A DNA stretch of 64,000 nucleotides from Thiocystis violascens DSM 198. GTDB taxonomy: Bacteria; Pseudomonadota; Gammaproteobacteria; Chromatiales; Chromatiaceae. Every line of letters begins with the position of its first letter. The stretch's first letter is position 1. The notes below the pieces were generated by a model. It was not told where the DNA came from. It ran no database searches and was given only the letters and a program-made list of their open reading frames with translations. A program made the translations under genes and the position numbers. Shown piece by piece: positions 9,338 to 16,829 of this stretch. The stretch spans positions 2,154,501 through 2,218,500 of the forward strand of contig NC_018012.1 of NCBI RefSeq assembly GCF_000227745.2, read 5' to 3'.

Positions 9338-10768
9338 CTAGGGAAGCTGATCCAGCCGGATATTGGACGAGGTACGTATCGTTTTATCCACCGCGCGGAG
9401 CGCAAGCGGCGCCATCACCGCCAGCGTCCCAAGCAGCAACAGAATCTCGACAAAATAGACGAACGCATAGCCGACCACCGGGCCGGTAAAGTCGGGACCA
9501 AGCGATCCGGACTGCGCAAGACCGGAAACCAGGTCGCGGACCGCTCCGCCAAACGCCATCGCGACCCCACTCGCGGTTGCCTGAACCGCGCCCCAGGCAC
9601 CCAGCGCGAGACCGCTGTGACCGCCTTCGGCCAGATCCATGGCGGCGGTCAAGGTGCCGACAGCAAAGAGACCGGCGCTAAATCCAATCAGCCCGGTGCC
9701 GATCCGAAACACCAGGACCGACTCGATCGATGCCGCATGGATCACCGACGCGAATGCCACAAGGCCAATCGTCGCCCCAAGAACCGAGAGTCGATAGGCA
9801 CTGCCCCCGCGACTCAGGAAACGCCCCGCGAACGCGAGCGCCACCAGCGTCCCGGCCGCCAGCAATGCGGTGAGTGCCGTGGTTTGAGAAACCGTCATGC
9901 CCAGAACTTGGCCGCCGTAGGGCTCCAGCAAAATATCCTGCATGGTAAAGCCGGCCGTTCCAAAGCCAACGCCAATCAGCAAACGGCTCGCGCGCCCGCC
10001 CTGCGAGAAATCGCGCCAGGTTTCCATGAACGGAGGACGCTTTTCCGGGGCGGCGGCACGCTTGGGATCGATCGCCTCCTGCTTCCACAACGCCACGACA
10101 TTCAGAACAATGGTCGCCACCGCAGCGCCTTGAATGAGCTGAATCAGTAATTGCTGGGAGAAATTCGTGAGCAGTTGGCCGAACAGTAAGGCGCTGAACA
10201 ACATGCCAAGCAGCAGCGTCACGTAGAGCAAGGCAACGACGCGCGGGCGTTTGTCGACAGGAGCCAAGTCCGTCGCCAATGCCAATCCAGCGGTCTGGGT
10301 CGTATGCAAACCCGCGCCCACCAGCAGAAAGGCCAGCGCGGCGCCGATTTTCCCTAGGACATTGAGCGCGTTGTCGGCATCGGCCAACAACAGCAGTGCG
10401 AACGGCATAATGGCGAAGCCGCCAAACTGCAACATACTCCCCATCCAGATGTAGGGAATGCGGCGCAGGCCAAAGGCCGAGTGGTGATAATCGGAGCGAT
10501 GACCGATCAGCGCGCGAAAGGGCGCGAAAACCAGGGGTAAGGCGACCATGGTCGCAACCAGCCAGGTCGGAACGCCTAACTCGACGACCATGACGCGATT
10601 GAGCGTCCCGGTCAGCAAAACCATGGCCATGCCCACCGAGACCTGGAACAGCGACAATCGTAATAAACGCTTCAGCGGCAGATCGGCCGTCGCCACATCG
10701 GCGAAAGGAAGAATCCTTCGCACAAGCTGACGCCAGGCGAGTAACTGTTGTTCATCCGGGCGACTCAT
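9338..10768 (-). CDS. pucC: PucC-family MFS protein (light-harvesting assembly / BChl delivery)
   Basis: A 476-residue membrane protein with about 12 hydrophobic helices, ending in a hydrophilic tail. Family landmarks are LTGTLNRVMVVELGVPTWLV near residue 55, RALIGHRSDYH, RRIPYIWMG and MQDILLEPYGGQVLGM in the second half. These match the bacteriochlorophyll-delivery (BCD/PucC) branch of the major facilitator superfamily, whose members are needed for LH2 or LH1 assembly. It lies downstream of the pucBA genes on the same strand, the classical position of pucC, 343 bp after the last pucA. Confidence 0.92.
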   Translation of the reverse strand: MSRPDEQQLLAWRQLVRRILPFADVATADLPLKRLLRLSLFQVSVGMAMVLLTGTLNRVMVVELGVPTWLVATMVALPLVFAPFRALIGHRSDYHHSAFGLRRIPYIWMGSMLQFGGFAIMPFALLLLADADNALNVLGKIGAALAFLLVGAGLHTTQTAGLALATDLAPVDKRPRVVALLYVTLLLGMLFSALLFGQLLTNFSQQLLIQLIQGAAVATIVLNVVALWKQEAIDPKRAAAPEKRPPFMETWRDFSQGGRASRLLIGVGFGTAGFTMQDILLEPYGGQVLGMTVSQTTALTALLAAGTLVALAFAGRFLSRGGSAYRLSVLGATIGLVAFASVIHAASIESVLVFRIGTGLIGFSAGLFAVGTLTAAMDLAEGGHSGLALGAWGAVQATASGVAMAFGGAVRDLVSGLAQSGSLGPDFTGPVVGYAFVYFVEILLLLGTLAVMAPLALRAVDKTIRTSSNIRLDQLP

Positions 10769-10991
10769 GCCGTTTTCATCTCCGAAACAGGAAAGTGAGA
10801 TGGAGAAACTGTACCTGACATTCCAAAGGCAAGCCAGACACGATCTGGCAATGGCAACTCCAACATTTTTTAAACAAAAAAAGCCAATCCACCCTTACGT
10901 TGCGGATCAGCCAGAATCACCCGAATCATTGAACCAGAAATATGAATTTGGCGGTGCGGAAAATCAATTTCGAGAATTTGAAAGGGATTTC

Positions 10992-11035
10992 GACGGCAGA
11001 TGGAAATACCAGTTTTCCGCATCCCATCTACCGTC
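10992..11035. other. hairpin in the pucA-pucC gap
   Basis: Between pucA and pucC (10769-11111) the only structure I see is an inverted repeat: 10992-11003 (GACGGCAGATGG) pairs with 11024-11035 (CCATCTACCGTC) with one mismatch, loop about 20 nt. On the minus-strand transcript it would fold 77 nt after the pucA stop, suitable as a processing or 3'-end stabilising element. No T-run follows, so it is not a plain intrinsic terminator. Confidence 0.4.
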
Positions 11036-11111
11036 AATCCTTAACACACTGACTTGTGCGCTCAAGGATGTTGAGGTCGCCTATACGGAGACCCTCATCC
11101 AACAACCTGGA

Positions 11112-11270
11112 TCAATTCCAGCCAAGACCAACCGCGAACACAACCCAATGGACAGCGATCGCAAGCACTAAGAGCGCATAGAAAATCGGCATCAGCCAAG
11201 TCGACGGATTCACGACCAACCAGATTTTCCAATCGTCTTCCGGATTGCTTGGCTTTTTGACGTCGCTCAT
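11112..11270 (-). CDS. pucA: LH2 alpha polypeptide, short type
   Basis: A 52-residue LH2 alpha subunit, too short for ordinary ORF callers, read from the minus strand. It reads [20 protein letters not shown], then NPSTWLMP, a hydrophobic helix with the BChl-ligand His (AIAVHWVVF) and the end GLGWN. The KIWLVVNP entry to the membrane helix is diagnostic of alpha subunits. This is one of four alphas here; this short type is paired with the KPWF-ending beta (11321-11461), 50 bp upstream in transcription. It lacks the proline/alanine tail of the long type. Confidence 0.9.
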   Translation of the reverse strand: MSDVKKPSNPEDDWKIWLVVNPSTWLMPIFYALLVLAIAVHWVVFAVGLGWN

Positions 11271-11320
11271 TGTATTGACCTCTAAATGTATGGACTAGAA
11301 ACCGGTCGAAGGCGAGATTC

Positions 11321-11461
11321 TTAGAACCAAGGCTTCGCGGCGATGACAAACAGATGCGCAAGGGCAGCCAGACCGACGAATGCGGTATAGGTCACCTTGA
11401 ACTGCTCATGGAATTCTTTCGCTTGCTGCTCGGTCAGACCCGACAAGGATTGCTCGGCCAT
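11321..11461 (-). CDS. pucB: LH2 beta polypeptide (AAKPWF end)
   Basis: A 46-residue LH2 beta subunit: MAEQSLSGLTEQQAKEFHEQ, then FKVTYTAFVGLAALAHLFVI, ending AAKPWF. LTEQQAKEFHEQF is the beta N-terminal amphipathic segment; the His in ALAHLF is the B850 ligand and the His in FHEQF is the conserved upstream one. Followed by the short-type alpha at 11112-11270. It differs from the beta at 13013-13153 only at the last residue (F for W), which points to block duplication. Confidence 0.92.
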   Translation of the reverse strand: MAEQSLSGLTEQQAKEFHEQFKVTYTAFVGLAALAHLFVIAAKPWF

Positions 11462-11557
11462 CGATGTATCTCCCAAGGGGATGATTTAACAATGCCACTG
11501 TTGTTACAGATGGCTATTTTTCTGTCGCGGCTGAATATGCCACGACGAAACAAAATC

Positions 11558-11788
11558 TTACTGAGCTGGCGCAGCCTCGACAGCAGGCGCGGCTTCAACA
11601 GCGACAGGCGCGGGAGCCGACCAACCTTGACCCGGCAGCGAGAAGGCAACGACGTGAACCAGAAGTGCAACGACCAGGACGGCGAGCAGCGTCGGGATCA
11701 GCCAAGTGGCTGGATTGACGACCAGCCAAAACCGATAATCCTGCTCAAGCGGCTTGTAACCCATGAATTCGATATTCATAACATTCAT
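11558..11788 (-). CDS. pucA: LH2 alpha polypeptide, long type with Pro/Ala tail
   Basis: A 76-residue LH2 alpha (or 73 if the second ATG at 11777-11779 is used, which matches its twin at 13247-13468). The core is EQDYRFWLVVNPATWLIPTL, a helix with ALLVHVVAFSLPGQGW, and a C-terminal tail rich in Ala, Pro, Val and Glu with a repeated VEAAPA motif. Both membrane entry and His ligand are intact. Located between its beta partner (11801-11947) upstream and the second pucBA pair downstream. The tail probably lies on the periplasmic side; its role is unknown. Confidence 0.9.
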   Translation of the reverse strand: MNVMNIEFMGYKPLEQDYRFWLVVNPATWLIPTLLAVLVVALLVHVVAFSLPGQGWSAPAPVAVEAAPAVEAAPAQ

Positions 11789-11800
11789 CCCGACTCTAAA

Positions 11801-11947
11801 TTACCACCAAGGATTCGCTGCAATCACGAACAGATGCGCGAGCGCGGCCAGACCGACGAATGCGGTATAGGTCACCTTGAACTGCTCGTGAAATTCTTTT
11901 GCCTGCTGATCGGTCAAACCCGACAGACTTTTTGCTGCTTCAGCCAT
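11801..11947 (-). CDS. pucB: LH2 beta polypeptide (AANPWW end)
   Basis: A 48-residue LH2 beta: MAEAAKSLSGLTDQQAKEFH, then EQFKVTYTAFVGLAALAHLF, ending VIAANPWW. The first gene of the downstream pucBABA block, about 120 nt after the promoter at 12071-12102. GGAGGC lies just upstream of the ATG (11945-11947). It differs from its twin at 13489-13635 at one or two N-terminal positions (LTDQQ against LSEQQ). Confidence 0.92.
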   Translation of the reverse strand: MAEAAKSLSGLTDQQAKEFHEQFKVTYTAFVGLAALAHLFVIAANPWW

Positions 11948-12070
11948 GTTGGCCTCCGTTTTAAAATGATTCGTGTGATTGCGACTGACAGCGAAAACAA
12001 ACAGGGTCTTCCGATCCGAATGATTCCGTCTGCCTATCTTGGAGCCCCATGTCACTCCGGAGATCCTGTG

Positions 12071-12102
12071 TGTCATCTTAGCTTGACATCATGGAATGTC
12101 AA
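12071..12102 (-). promoter_or_regulatory. puc promoter 2 with overlapping PpsR/CrtJ-type site
   Basis: Read on the minus strand: -35 TTGACA (12097-12102), a 16-bp spacer, -10 TAAGAT (12075-12080). The -10 region lies inside TGT-N12-ACA (12071-12088), the consensus for the redox/light repressor PpsR (CrtJ). The layout is the same as at 13771-13802, so the second pucBABA block has its own copy of the promoter. The repressor would compete directly with RNA polymerase. Confidence 0.75.
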
Positions 12103-12800
12103 CCTTTCAAGACAAAAAACCTGATTTTGATTGTTGAGACTAAGCAGGATCAGTACGGCATGCGTTGACTCTGGCGTCCCGGGCATCGACGCACGTCGCG
12201 TTTGACACGTATTAAGTGATTTATTTTTTTAGCTTTTCCAACGAAGTCGATCAGCGCTTTCCGCCAACGAAACCGAGCGCAACCATGCGAATCCCTTCTG
12301 GACGCCATGCGCGCATCAGACAGGATCGCTTCCAGCGCTGACAGCGCTTGGGGTTTCGAGGACGGTTCCGTCTATGTGCTGCCTCAGTCGGTCGCACAGC
12401 CGACAGTTCACCGTTGGCTGGCGCGCGACGCATAACACCCTCATGATCGCGTGATCCTGCGTAAAACAGAGCAGATGCCAAGACAAACGCTTCCAGCGAG
12501 TTGGTCAAACTCGACAGAACGAAGGACTAGAGAGAAAACGGCACGAAGGACAGAGAGAAAACCACAGATAAGCGGGGAGCAACAGTAGAGCGGATTATGA
12601 TTTTTATACTTTAACCACGGAACTGCACATCGACACTTGGCAGTAGCGATACTTGCATCACGACACTTTAACTACTTCTGTGTCGCAAAAGGGAGACACA
12701 TGTTTAGATGTGTCTCATCCTTTCTGGCTTTAGGGCGCGCGGGAGGCACGCCCATGGCTTTACGAAAACATAACGCTTACGCAAACCAGATCCGAAGGGA
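12103..12800. other. gap between the two pucBABA blocks
   Basis: About 700 bp with no gene I can call with confidence. A plus-strand frame 12307-12435 (42 residues from ATG, open further upstream) ends GFEDGSVYVLPQSVA and WLARDA. It reads like the C-terminus of a real protein, so this stretch may hold a gene remnant, but I cannot name the family. The rest is AT-rich and featureless. Confidence 0.35.
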
Positions 12801-12962
12801 TCAAGCCCCCCAGCCAAGCCCGATTGCAAACACGACCCAATGGACGGCGATCGCAACCAGCAGGACAGCAAACAGAACTGGCATCAACCAGGTAGCTGGA
12901 TTGACGACAAGCCAGATTTTCCAATCGTCTTCTGGATTTTTCGGCTTTGCAACTTCGCTCAT
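12801..12962 (-). CDS. pucA: LH2 alpha polypeptide, short type
   Basis: A 53-residue LH2 alpha: [40 protein letters not shown], then HWVVFAIGLGWGA. The His in VHWVV is the BChl ligand. It is a twin of 11112-11270 with about nine differences, enough to show that the two copies are diverging. Last gene of the upstream pucBABA block; the next promoter in transcription order lies about 700 bp further on at 12071-12102. Confidence 0.9.
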   Translation of the reverse strand: MSEVAKPKNPEDDWKIWLVVNPATWLMPVLFAVLLVAIAVHWVVFAIGLGWGA

Positions 12963-13012
12963 TGTATTATCCTCGTAAATTATGGACTAGAACCGGATGA
13001 AACCAGGGATTG

Positions 13013-13153
13013 TTACCACCAAGGCTTCGCGGCAATGACGAACAGATGCGCAAGCGCGGCCAGACCGACGAATGCGGTGTAGGTGACCTTGAACTGCTCA
13101 TGGAATTCTTTTGCTTGTTGTTCGGTCAGACCCGACAAGGATTGCTCGGCCAT
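13013..13153 (-). CDS. pucB: LH2 beta polypeptide (AAKPWW end)
   Basis: A 46-residue LH2 beta: MAEQSLSGLTEQQAKEFHEQ, FKVTYTAFVGLAALAHLFVI, AAKPWW. Conserved His ligands and the TYTAFVGLAALAHL helix are intact. Pairs with the short alpha at 12801-12962. GGGAGGTATAACG precedes the ATG. Confidence 0.92.
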   Translation of the reverse strand: MAEQSLSGLTEQQAKEFHEQFKVTYTAFVGLAALAHLFVIAAKPWW

Positions 13154-13246
13154 CGTTATACCTCCCATTGGGATGAATGACATTGCCACTGCCGAAACAG
13201 TTGGCTATTTTCTTGCCGCAGCTGATTGCCCCGGCAACACAAAACT

Positions 13247-13468
13247 TTACTGAGCGGGCGCAGCCTCGACAGCAGGCGCGGCTTCAACAGCGGCAGGCGC
13301 AGGCGCGGACCAACCCTGACCTGGCAGCGAGAAGGCAACGGCGTGAACCAGAAGCGCAACGACCAGAACGGCCAGTAACGTCGGGATCAACCAGGTAGCC
13401 GGATTGACGACCAGCCAAAAACGGTAATCCTGCTCAAGCGGCTTGTAACCCATGAATTCGATATTCAT
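13247..13468 (-). CDS. pucA: LH2 alpha polypeptide, long type with Pro/Ala tail
   Basis: A 73-residue LH2 alpha: MNIEFMGYKPLEQDYRFWLV, VNPATWLIPTLLAVLVVALL, then VHAVAFSLPGQGW and the tail with two VEAAPA units. Twin of 11558-11788 (VHAV against VHVV, APAPAA against APAPVA). The Tyr-Trp pair that hydrogen-bonds B850 in well-studied LH2 alphas is not obvious after the His (AFSLPGQGW), so a blue-shifted LH2 band such as the B800-820/840 types is possible; that is inference only. Confidence 0.9.
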   Translation of the reverse strand: MNIEFMGYKPLEQDYRFWLVVNPATWLIPTLLAVLVVALLVHAVAFSLPGQGWSAPAPAAVEAAPAVEAAPAQ

Positions 13469-13488
13469 TGCAATACCTCGACTCTAAA

Positions 13489-13635
13489 TTACCACCAAGG
13501 ATTCGCCGCAATGACGAACAGATGCGCAAGCGCGGCCAGACCGACAAATGCGGTATAGGTGACCTTAAACTGCTCGTGGAATTCTTTCGCCTGCTGCTCG
13601 GACAAACCCGACAGACTTTTTGCTGCTTCAGCCAT
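13489..13635 (-). CDS. pucB: LH2 beta polypeptide (AANPWW end)
   Basis: A 48-residue LH2 beta: MAEAAKSLSGLSEQQAKEFH, EQFKVTYTAFVGLAALAHLF, VIAANPWW. First gene of the upstream pucBABA block, about 130 nt after the promoter at 13771-13802; GGAGGC precedes the ATG at 13633-13635. Identical in the membrane helix to its three sister betas. Confidence 0.92.
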   Translation of the reverse strand: MAEAAKSLSGLSEQQAKEFHEQFKVTYTAFVGLAALAHLFVIAANPWW

Positions 13636-13770
13636 ATTGGCCTCCTTAATCAAGGATTATGAGCTTTGTATTTGTACGCTAGACGGCCTTCCGATCGTCA
13701 GCAGGCCCTCAGTTGCACACCGGCCCTTCAAAAGGGACTTAAAACAGTAGGATCCGTCTGTGATCCTGAG

Positions 13771-13802
13771 TGTCATATTAGCTTGACACCGCTAGATGTC
13801 AA
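13771..13802 (-). promoter_or_regulatory. puc promoter 1 with overlapping PpsR/CrtJ-type site
   Basis: On the minus strand: -35 TTGACA (13797-13802), 16-bp spacer, -10 TAATAT (13775-13780), close to the sigma-70 consensus. TGT-N12-ACA spans 13771-13788 and covers the -10 box. A PpsR/CrtJ-type repressor bound here would block polymerase in oxygen or bright light. Drives the first pucBABA block. Confidence 0.78.
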
Positions 13803-13849
13803 GTAGATTTTACATCCAAATTCCAACACGGCGACGACGTCACGACGAG

Positions 13850-14281
13850 TCACAATACGCTTCTGAGATACTTGATGATAAAACCCATAGCCGCGATCGA
13901 GGCAGTCGCGATAAACCCAACCTTCGCCATGTAAAGAAGCATGGAGATGACTGGACTGAGATTCGGCGCTCCCACGGATTCGGAATCGTCATCTCCTTGA
14001 GCGTGTGTCGTAGCGCCCGCATCCTTGCTCGCGCTGTCTGACGCATCCCCGGCCGCCCTTGGCTCGGCAGCGCCGACTTGATAAGGAGCGCAGCCGGTGA
14101 CGCGAAAAAACTGGATTTCCGCATCATCGCCCTCTTTCTCCATGATGACGAACTCGGTTTCCAGATCGAGCTTTCGTCTCGCCGCAAACTCTAGTGCAAA
14201 AGCCTCCGGGGTATCGGCTTCGTCGAGGAATTCCCAGGATTTTTGTTTTTCGGGCCAGGTTCGCTTTGCCGCGTATTTCAC
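13850..14281 (-). CDS. hypothetical protein with C-terminal membrane helix
   Basis: A 143-residue protein I do not recognise. The start is taken as GTG 14279-14281 because AAGAGGAA stands eight bases upstream and the longer frame would overlap ydcF. The first 65 residues (KYAAKRTWPEKQKSWEFLDE...) are charged and predicted folded, with EFVIMEKEGDDAEIQFFRVT as an apparent strand pair. A low-complexity Ala/Asp/Ser linker follows (about residues 75-108). The end is a transmembrane segment (VISMLLYMAKVGFIATASIA). It looks like a C-tail-anchored cytoplasmic domain. Position upstream of the puc promoter and 38 bp after ydcF suggests co-transcription with that gene. Confidence 0.6.
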   Translation of the reverse strand: MKYAAKRTWPEKQKSWEFLDEADTPEAFALEFAARRKLDLETEFVIMEKEGDDAEIQFFRVTGCAPYQVGAAEPRAAGDASDSASKDAGATTHAQGDDDSESVGAPNLSPVISMLLYMAKVGFIATASIAAMGFIIKYLRSVL

Positions 14282-14319
14282 TCGCAATTCCTCTTGGATG
14301 GACCAACGCGCGTTGGTGC

Positions 14320-15141
14320 TTATTGATTGGGACTTGTCTGCTGGAGCCTCGGCGCGGCCTGAGTAACCTGCGGCGGCCCTTGTTTCCAGGTTCTGATCTG
14401 GTACCAGACACGCCCCAGGTGTTCGTGAATGGCCAGGTAACTCAATTTGAAGGCGCTCGCGGACGGCAACCAATCGCGCAAGGTCAGTTCCGTCTCCCAG
14501 CCCGGATGATGCGCAAAGGCGGTTGGAGCTGGGGTGACGGTCAGGCCGGCCGACTCGAACGCCTCGACGGCGCGCGGCAGATGCCAGGCATCACTGACCA
14601 GCAGGATGTGCGCGATGCCATCCCGTGACAGCAATGGCGCGGTATAAGCGGCGTTTTCCCAACTCGTTCGGCTCTCCGACTCCACCCCCGCGACGACCGC
14701 GCCATAATCCTCGCGTAGCAGGTTGGCCATCAACACGCCCATCGGCGGATACTCGCCGGGCTGGGCGCCGCCCGTGACATAGAGTGGAAGCCCAGTCGTC
14801 CGAGCGACCTTCGCCCCATAGCGCACCCGTCTCAGACTGGCATCGTCGAGTGTGTCGCCGCCGTATTCCGGCGCGCCGGTCACGCGACCCGCGCTCAGAA
14901 TGACGATCGCCTGAGCCGTCGACGGAAAGGGCGTGGCGGGCGTACCCAGGGCGGAATACCTCTCCAGCGGTTCCATGAGACGGGTGCCGACTGGCGAGAG
15001 GCTCATCAGGGTCAGGACCGTGACGGCCGTGAAGAGCAGCAGACGACCAAGAACGCCGCGGACCAGAAAAAAGGCCGCAATCAGCATCACGATCAAAATG
15101 CCGGGCGGGAGCAGCAAGCTTTTCAGAACGCTGTAAACCAT
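14320..15141 (-). CDS. YdcF/ElyC family membrane protein (DUF218)
   Basis: A 273-residue protein. The start is placed at ATG 15139-15141 (MVYSVLKSLLLPPGILIVML), giving two N-terminal transmembrane helices as in ElyC/YdcF proteins. The cytosolic or periplasmic DUF218 domain follows: AIVILSAGRV (strand 1), RVRYGAKVARTTGLPLYVTGG, ESESRTSWENA, ILLVSDAWHLPRAVEAFESA. These are the conserved blocks of the family, linked to envelope biogenesis (ElyC affects undecaprenyl-carrier-dependent steps). It follows lipA by 52 bp on the same strand. Confidence 0.82.
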   Translation of the reverse strand: MVYSVLKSLLLPPGILIVMLIAAFFLVRGVLGRLLLFTAVTVLTLMSLSPVGTRLMEPLERYSALGTPATPFPSTAQAIVILSAGRVTGAPEYGGDTLDDASLRRVRYGAKVARTTGLPLYVTGGAQPGEYPPMGVLMANLLREDYGAVVAGVESESRTSWENAAYTAPLLSRDGIAHILLVSDAWHLPRAVEAFESAGLTVTPAPTAFAHHPGWETELTLRDWLPSASAFKLSYLAIHEHLGRVWYQIRTWKQGPPQVTQAAPRLQQTSPNQ

Positions 15142-15193
15142 GATCCCGAAAGCGACGATGAAGGGGTTGAATAACGTGCCGTTGCTTGCGGAA

Positions 15194-16168
15194 TTACGCG
15201 ATGACGGCGCTCGCCTGGCGATCGGCATGATACGAGGAGCGCACCATCGCGCCGCTGGCGACATTGGAGAACCCCATTGTTTCCCCCATGACACGCAATT
15301 CGTCGAACTCGCCGGGAGTCCAGTAGCGTGTCACCGGAAGATGATCGCGACTCGGCTGAAGATACTGCCCGATGGTCAGCATGTCGCAATCATGATCGCG
15401 CAAATCCTGCATGACCGCACACACTTCCTCGTGCGTTTCCCCAAGCCCGAGCATGAGACCCGACTTGGTCGGGATCGCGGGATGACGAGACTTGAATGCC
15501 TGGAGGAGTCGCAGCGAGCCGGCATAGTCCGCGCCGGGCCTGACCTGACGATAAAGTCGCGGTACGGTTTCCAGATTGTGATTGAATACATCCGGCAAAC
15601 CATCGCCTGAGAACTGGTCGAGCGCGATAGATTCCCTACCGCGGAAATCCGGCACCAGCACTTCCAGTCTGGTGGACGGATTCCTGGCGCGGACCGCTCG
15701 CAGGCAGTCGGCAAAGTGACCTGCCCCGCCATCGCGCAGATCGTCCCGATCGACCGAGGTAATGACAACGTAGCGCAGACCCATGGTCGCGACGGAATCC
15801 GCCAAATGCTGTGGCTCCTCTGTATCGACCGGTTTAGGCCGTCCGTGCGCGACATCGCAAAAGGGGCAGCGGCGCGTACAGATATCGCCCAGAATCAAAA
15901 AGGTGGCGGTGCCATGATTGAAGCATTCGCCGAGATTGGGACACATGGCTTCTTCGCACACGGTGGTCAGCTTGCTTTGTCGCAGCAGGCTCTTGATGCG
16001 CGCCACGCCAGGCCCGATCGGTGCCTTGGCGCGAATCCAACTTGGCTTGCGCGGGATCTCTCCGCCCGTCTCCACCTTGACCGGGATACGGGCAAGCTTA
16101 TCCTTGCCGCGTTGATGGGTGTCCGGGGTGGAACGCGAAGGCGTGATCAGGTGACTGGGATCGGACAT
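15194..16168 (-). CDS. lipA: lipoyl synthase
   Basis: A 324-residue radical SAM enzyme that inserts two sulfurs into octanoyl groups of lipoyl-dependent proteins. Both iron-sulfur motifs are visible: the auxiliary cluster [12 protein letters not shown] (about residues 71-82) and the radical [11 protein letters not shown] (about 97-104). The C-terminus has the conserved MVRSSYHAD with the RSSY cap serine. The gene is full length. lipB is not adjacent; instead lipA follows idi, RLP and yjbQ on the same strand, 88 bp after idi, which is an unusual place for it. Confidence 0.95.
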   Translation of the reverse strand: MSDPSHLITPSRSTPDTHQRGKDKLARIPVKVETGGEIPRKPSWIRAKAPIGPGVARIKSLLRQSKLTTVCEEAMCPNLGECFNHGTATFLILGDICTRRCPFCDVAHGRPKPVDTEEPQHLADSVATMGLRYVVITSVDRDDLRDGGAGHFADCLRAVRARNPSTRLEVLVPDFRGRESIALDQFSGDGLPDVFNHNLETVPRLYRQVRPGADYAGSLRLLQAFKSRHPAIPTKSGLMLGLGETHEEVCAVMQDLRDHDCDMLTIGQYLQPSRDHLPVTRYWTPGEFDELRVMGETMGFSNVASGAMVRSSYHADRQASAVIA

Positions 16169-16256
16169 GCATGGGCTCGCGAGTCAGAAAAAACGGACGA
16201 TTGAAACCGCAAGGCGGCGGTCAAACGATGCATGCCATGCCGGAGGCCATTGACGA

Positions 16257-16829
16257 TCATTCGGTCAAGAGGCGACCGATCAATAACGGAAACCATGGCG
16301 TGAACCACTCCGGATGCACCCGCAGGGCACGCGGAATGACCGGCACCCCCATCCAGCGCCAGGCGCCGATTTCGGCCGGATCCGGATGAGGGACTCCCGC
16401 ATAAACGCCATGGAAAATATGCAGGTATTCGTGCTCGATCAAACCCGAATCCTGATCCTCGGCCCGATAAATCAGCTGCGCACGCTCGGTGAGCGGGACG
16501 CGAATCCCGAATTCTTCCTTCAGGCGTCGTCCCGCGGCCATCGAGGTCGATTCGCCTGGCCGAGGGTGCCCGCAACAGGTATTGGACCACCGCTTCGCGA
16601 AATGATATTTCACATCCGCGCGACGCTGTAACAACAAATCTCCGTCGGCATTGAACACGAGAATCGAAAAGGCGCGATGGAGATCTCCGGTCCGGTGAAC
16701 ATCGAGCTTGCCCGCCGCGCCAAGCATGCGATCCTCCTGGTCCACGACGATCACTTCCTCCAGTGCGTCGCGCTGCGCGGTGCGTTCCAACTCGTCGGCG
16801 GCAAGGGGGCGAACAATTTGGGCGCTCAC
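16257..16829 (-). CDS. idi: isopentenyl-diphosphate delta-isomerase, type I
   Basis: A 190-residue Nudix-fold isomerase converting IPP to DMAPP, feeding GGPP, carotenoids and the bacteriochlorophyll side chain. Signatures are [20 protein letters not shown] (substrate pocket with the catalytic Cys), CGHPRPGES, and the Nudix-like [10 protein letters not shown] ... [10 protein letters not shown] metal-binding Glu residues. The start is GTG 16827-16829, overlapping the RLP stop (GTGA) with GGGAG upstream, so translation is coupled to the RuBisCO-like protein. Confidence 0.93.
   Translation of the reverse strand: MSAQIVRPLAADELERTAQRDALEEVIVVDQEDRMLGAAGKLDVHRTGDLHRAFSILVFNADGDLLLQRRADVKYHFAKRWSNTCCGHPRPGESTSMAAGRRLKEEFGIRVPLTERAQLIYRAEDQDSGLIEHEYLHIFHGVYAGVPHPDPAEIGAWRWMGVPVIPRALRVHPEWFTPWFPLLIGRLLTE

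Noticed and set aside
10767..11171. 134-residue plus-strand frame between pucC and pucA
   Set aside because: It overlaps the pucC start and the end of a certain pucA gene, has no recognisable domain and no orthologous logic; the region is better read as a pucA-pucC spacer with a hairpin.
12251..12508. 85-residue minus-strand ORF between the puc blocks
   Set aside because: Arg-rich, no RBS, no domain; the plus strand of the same stretch reads more like protein.
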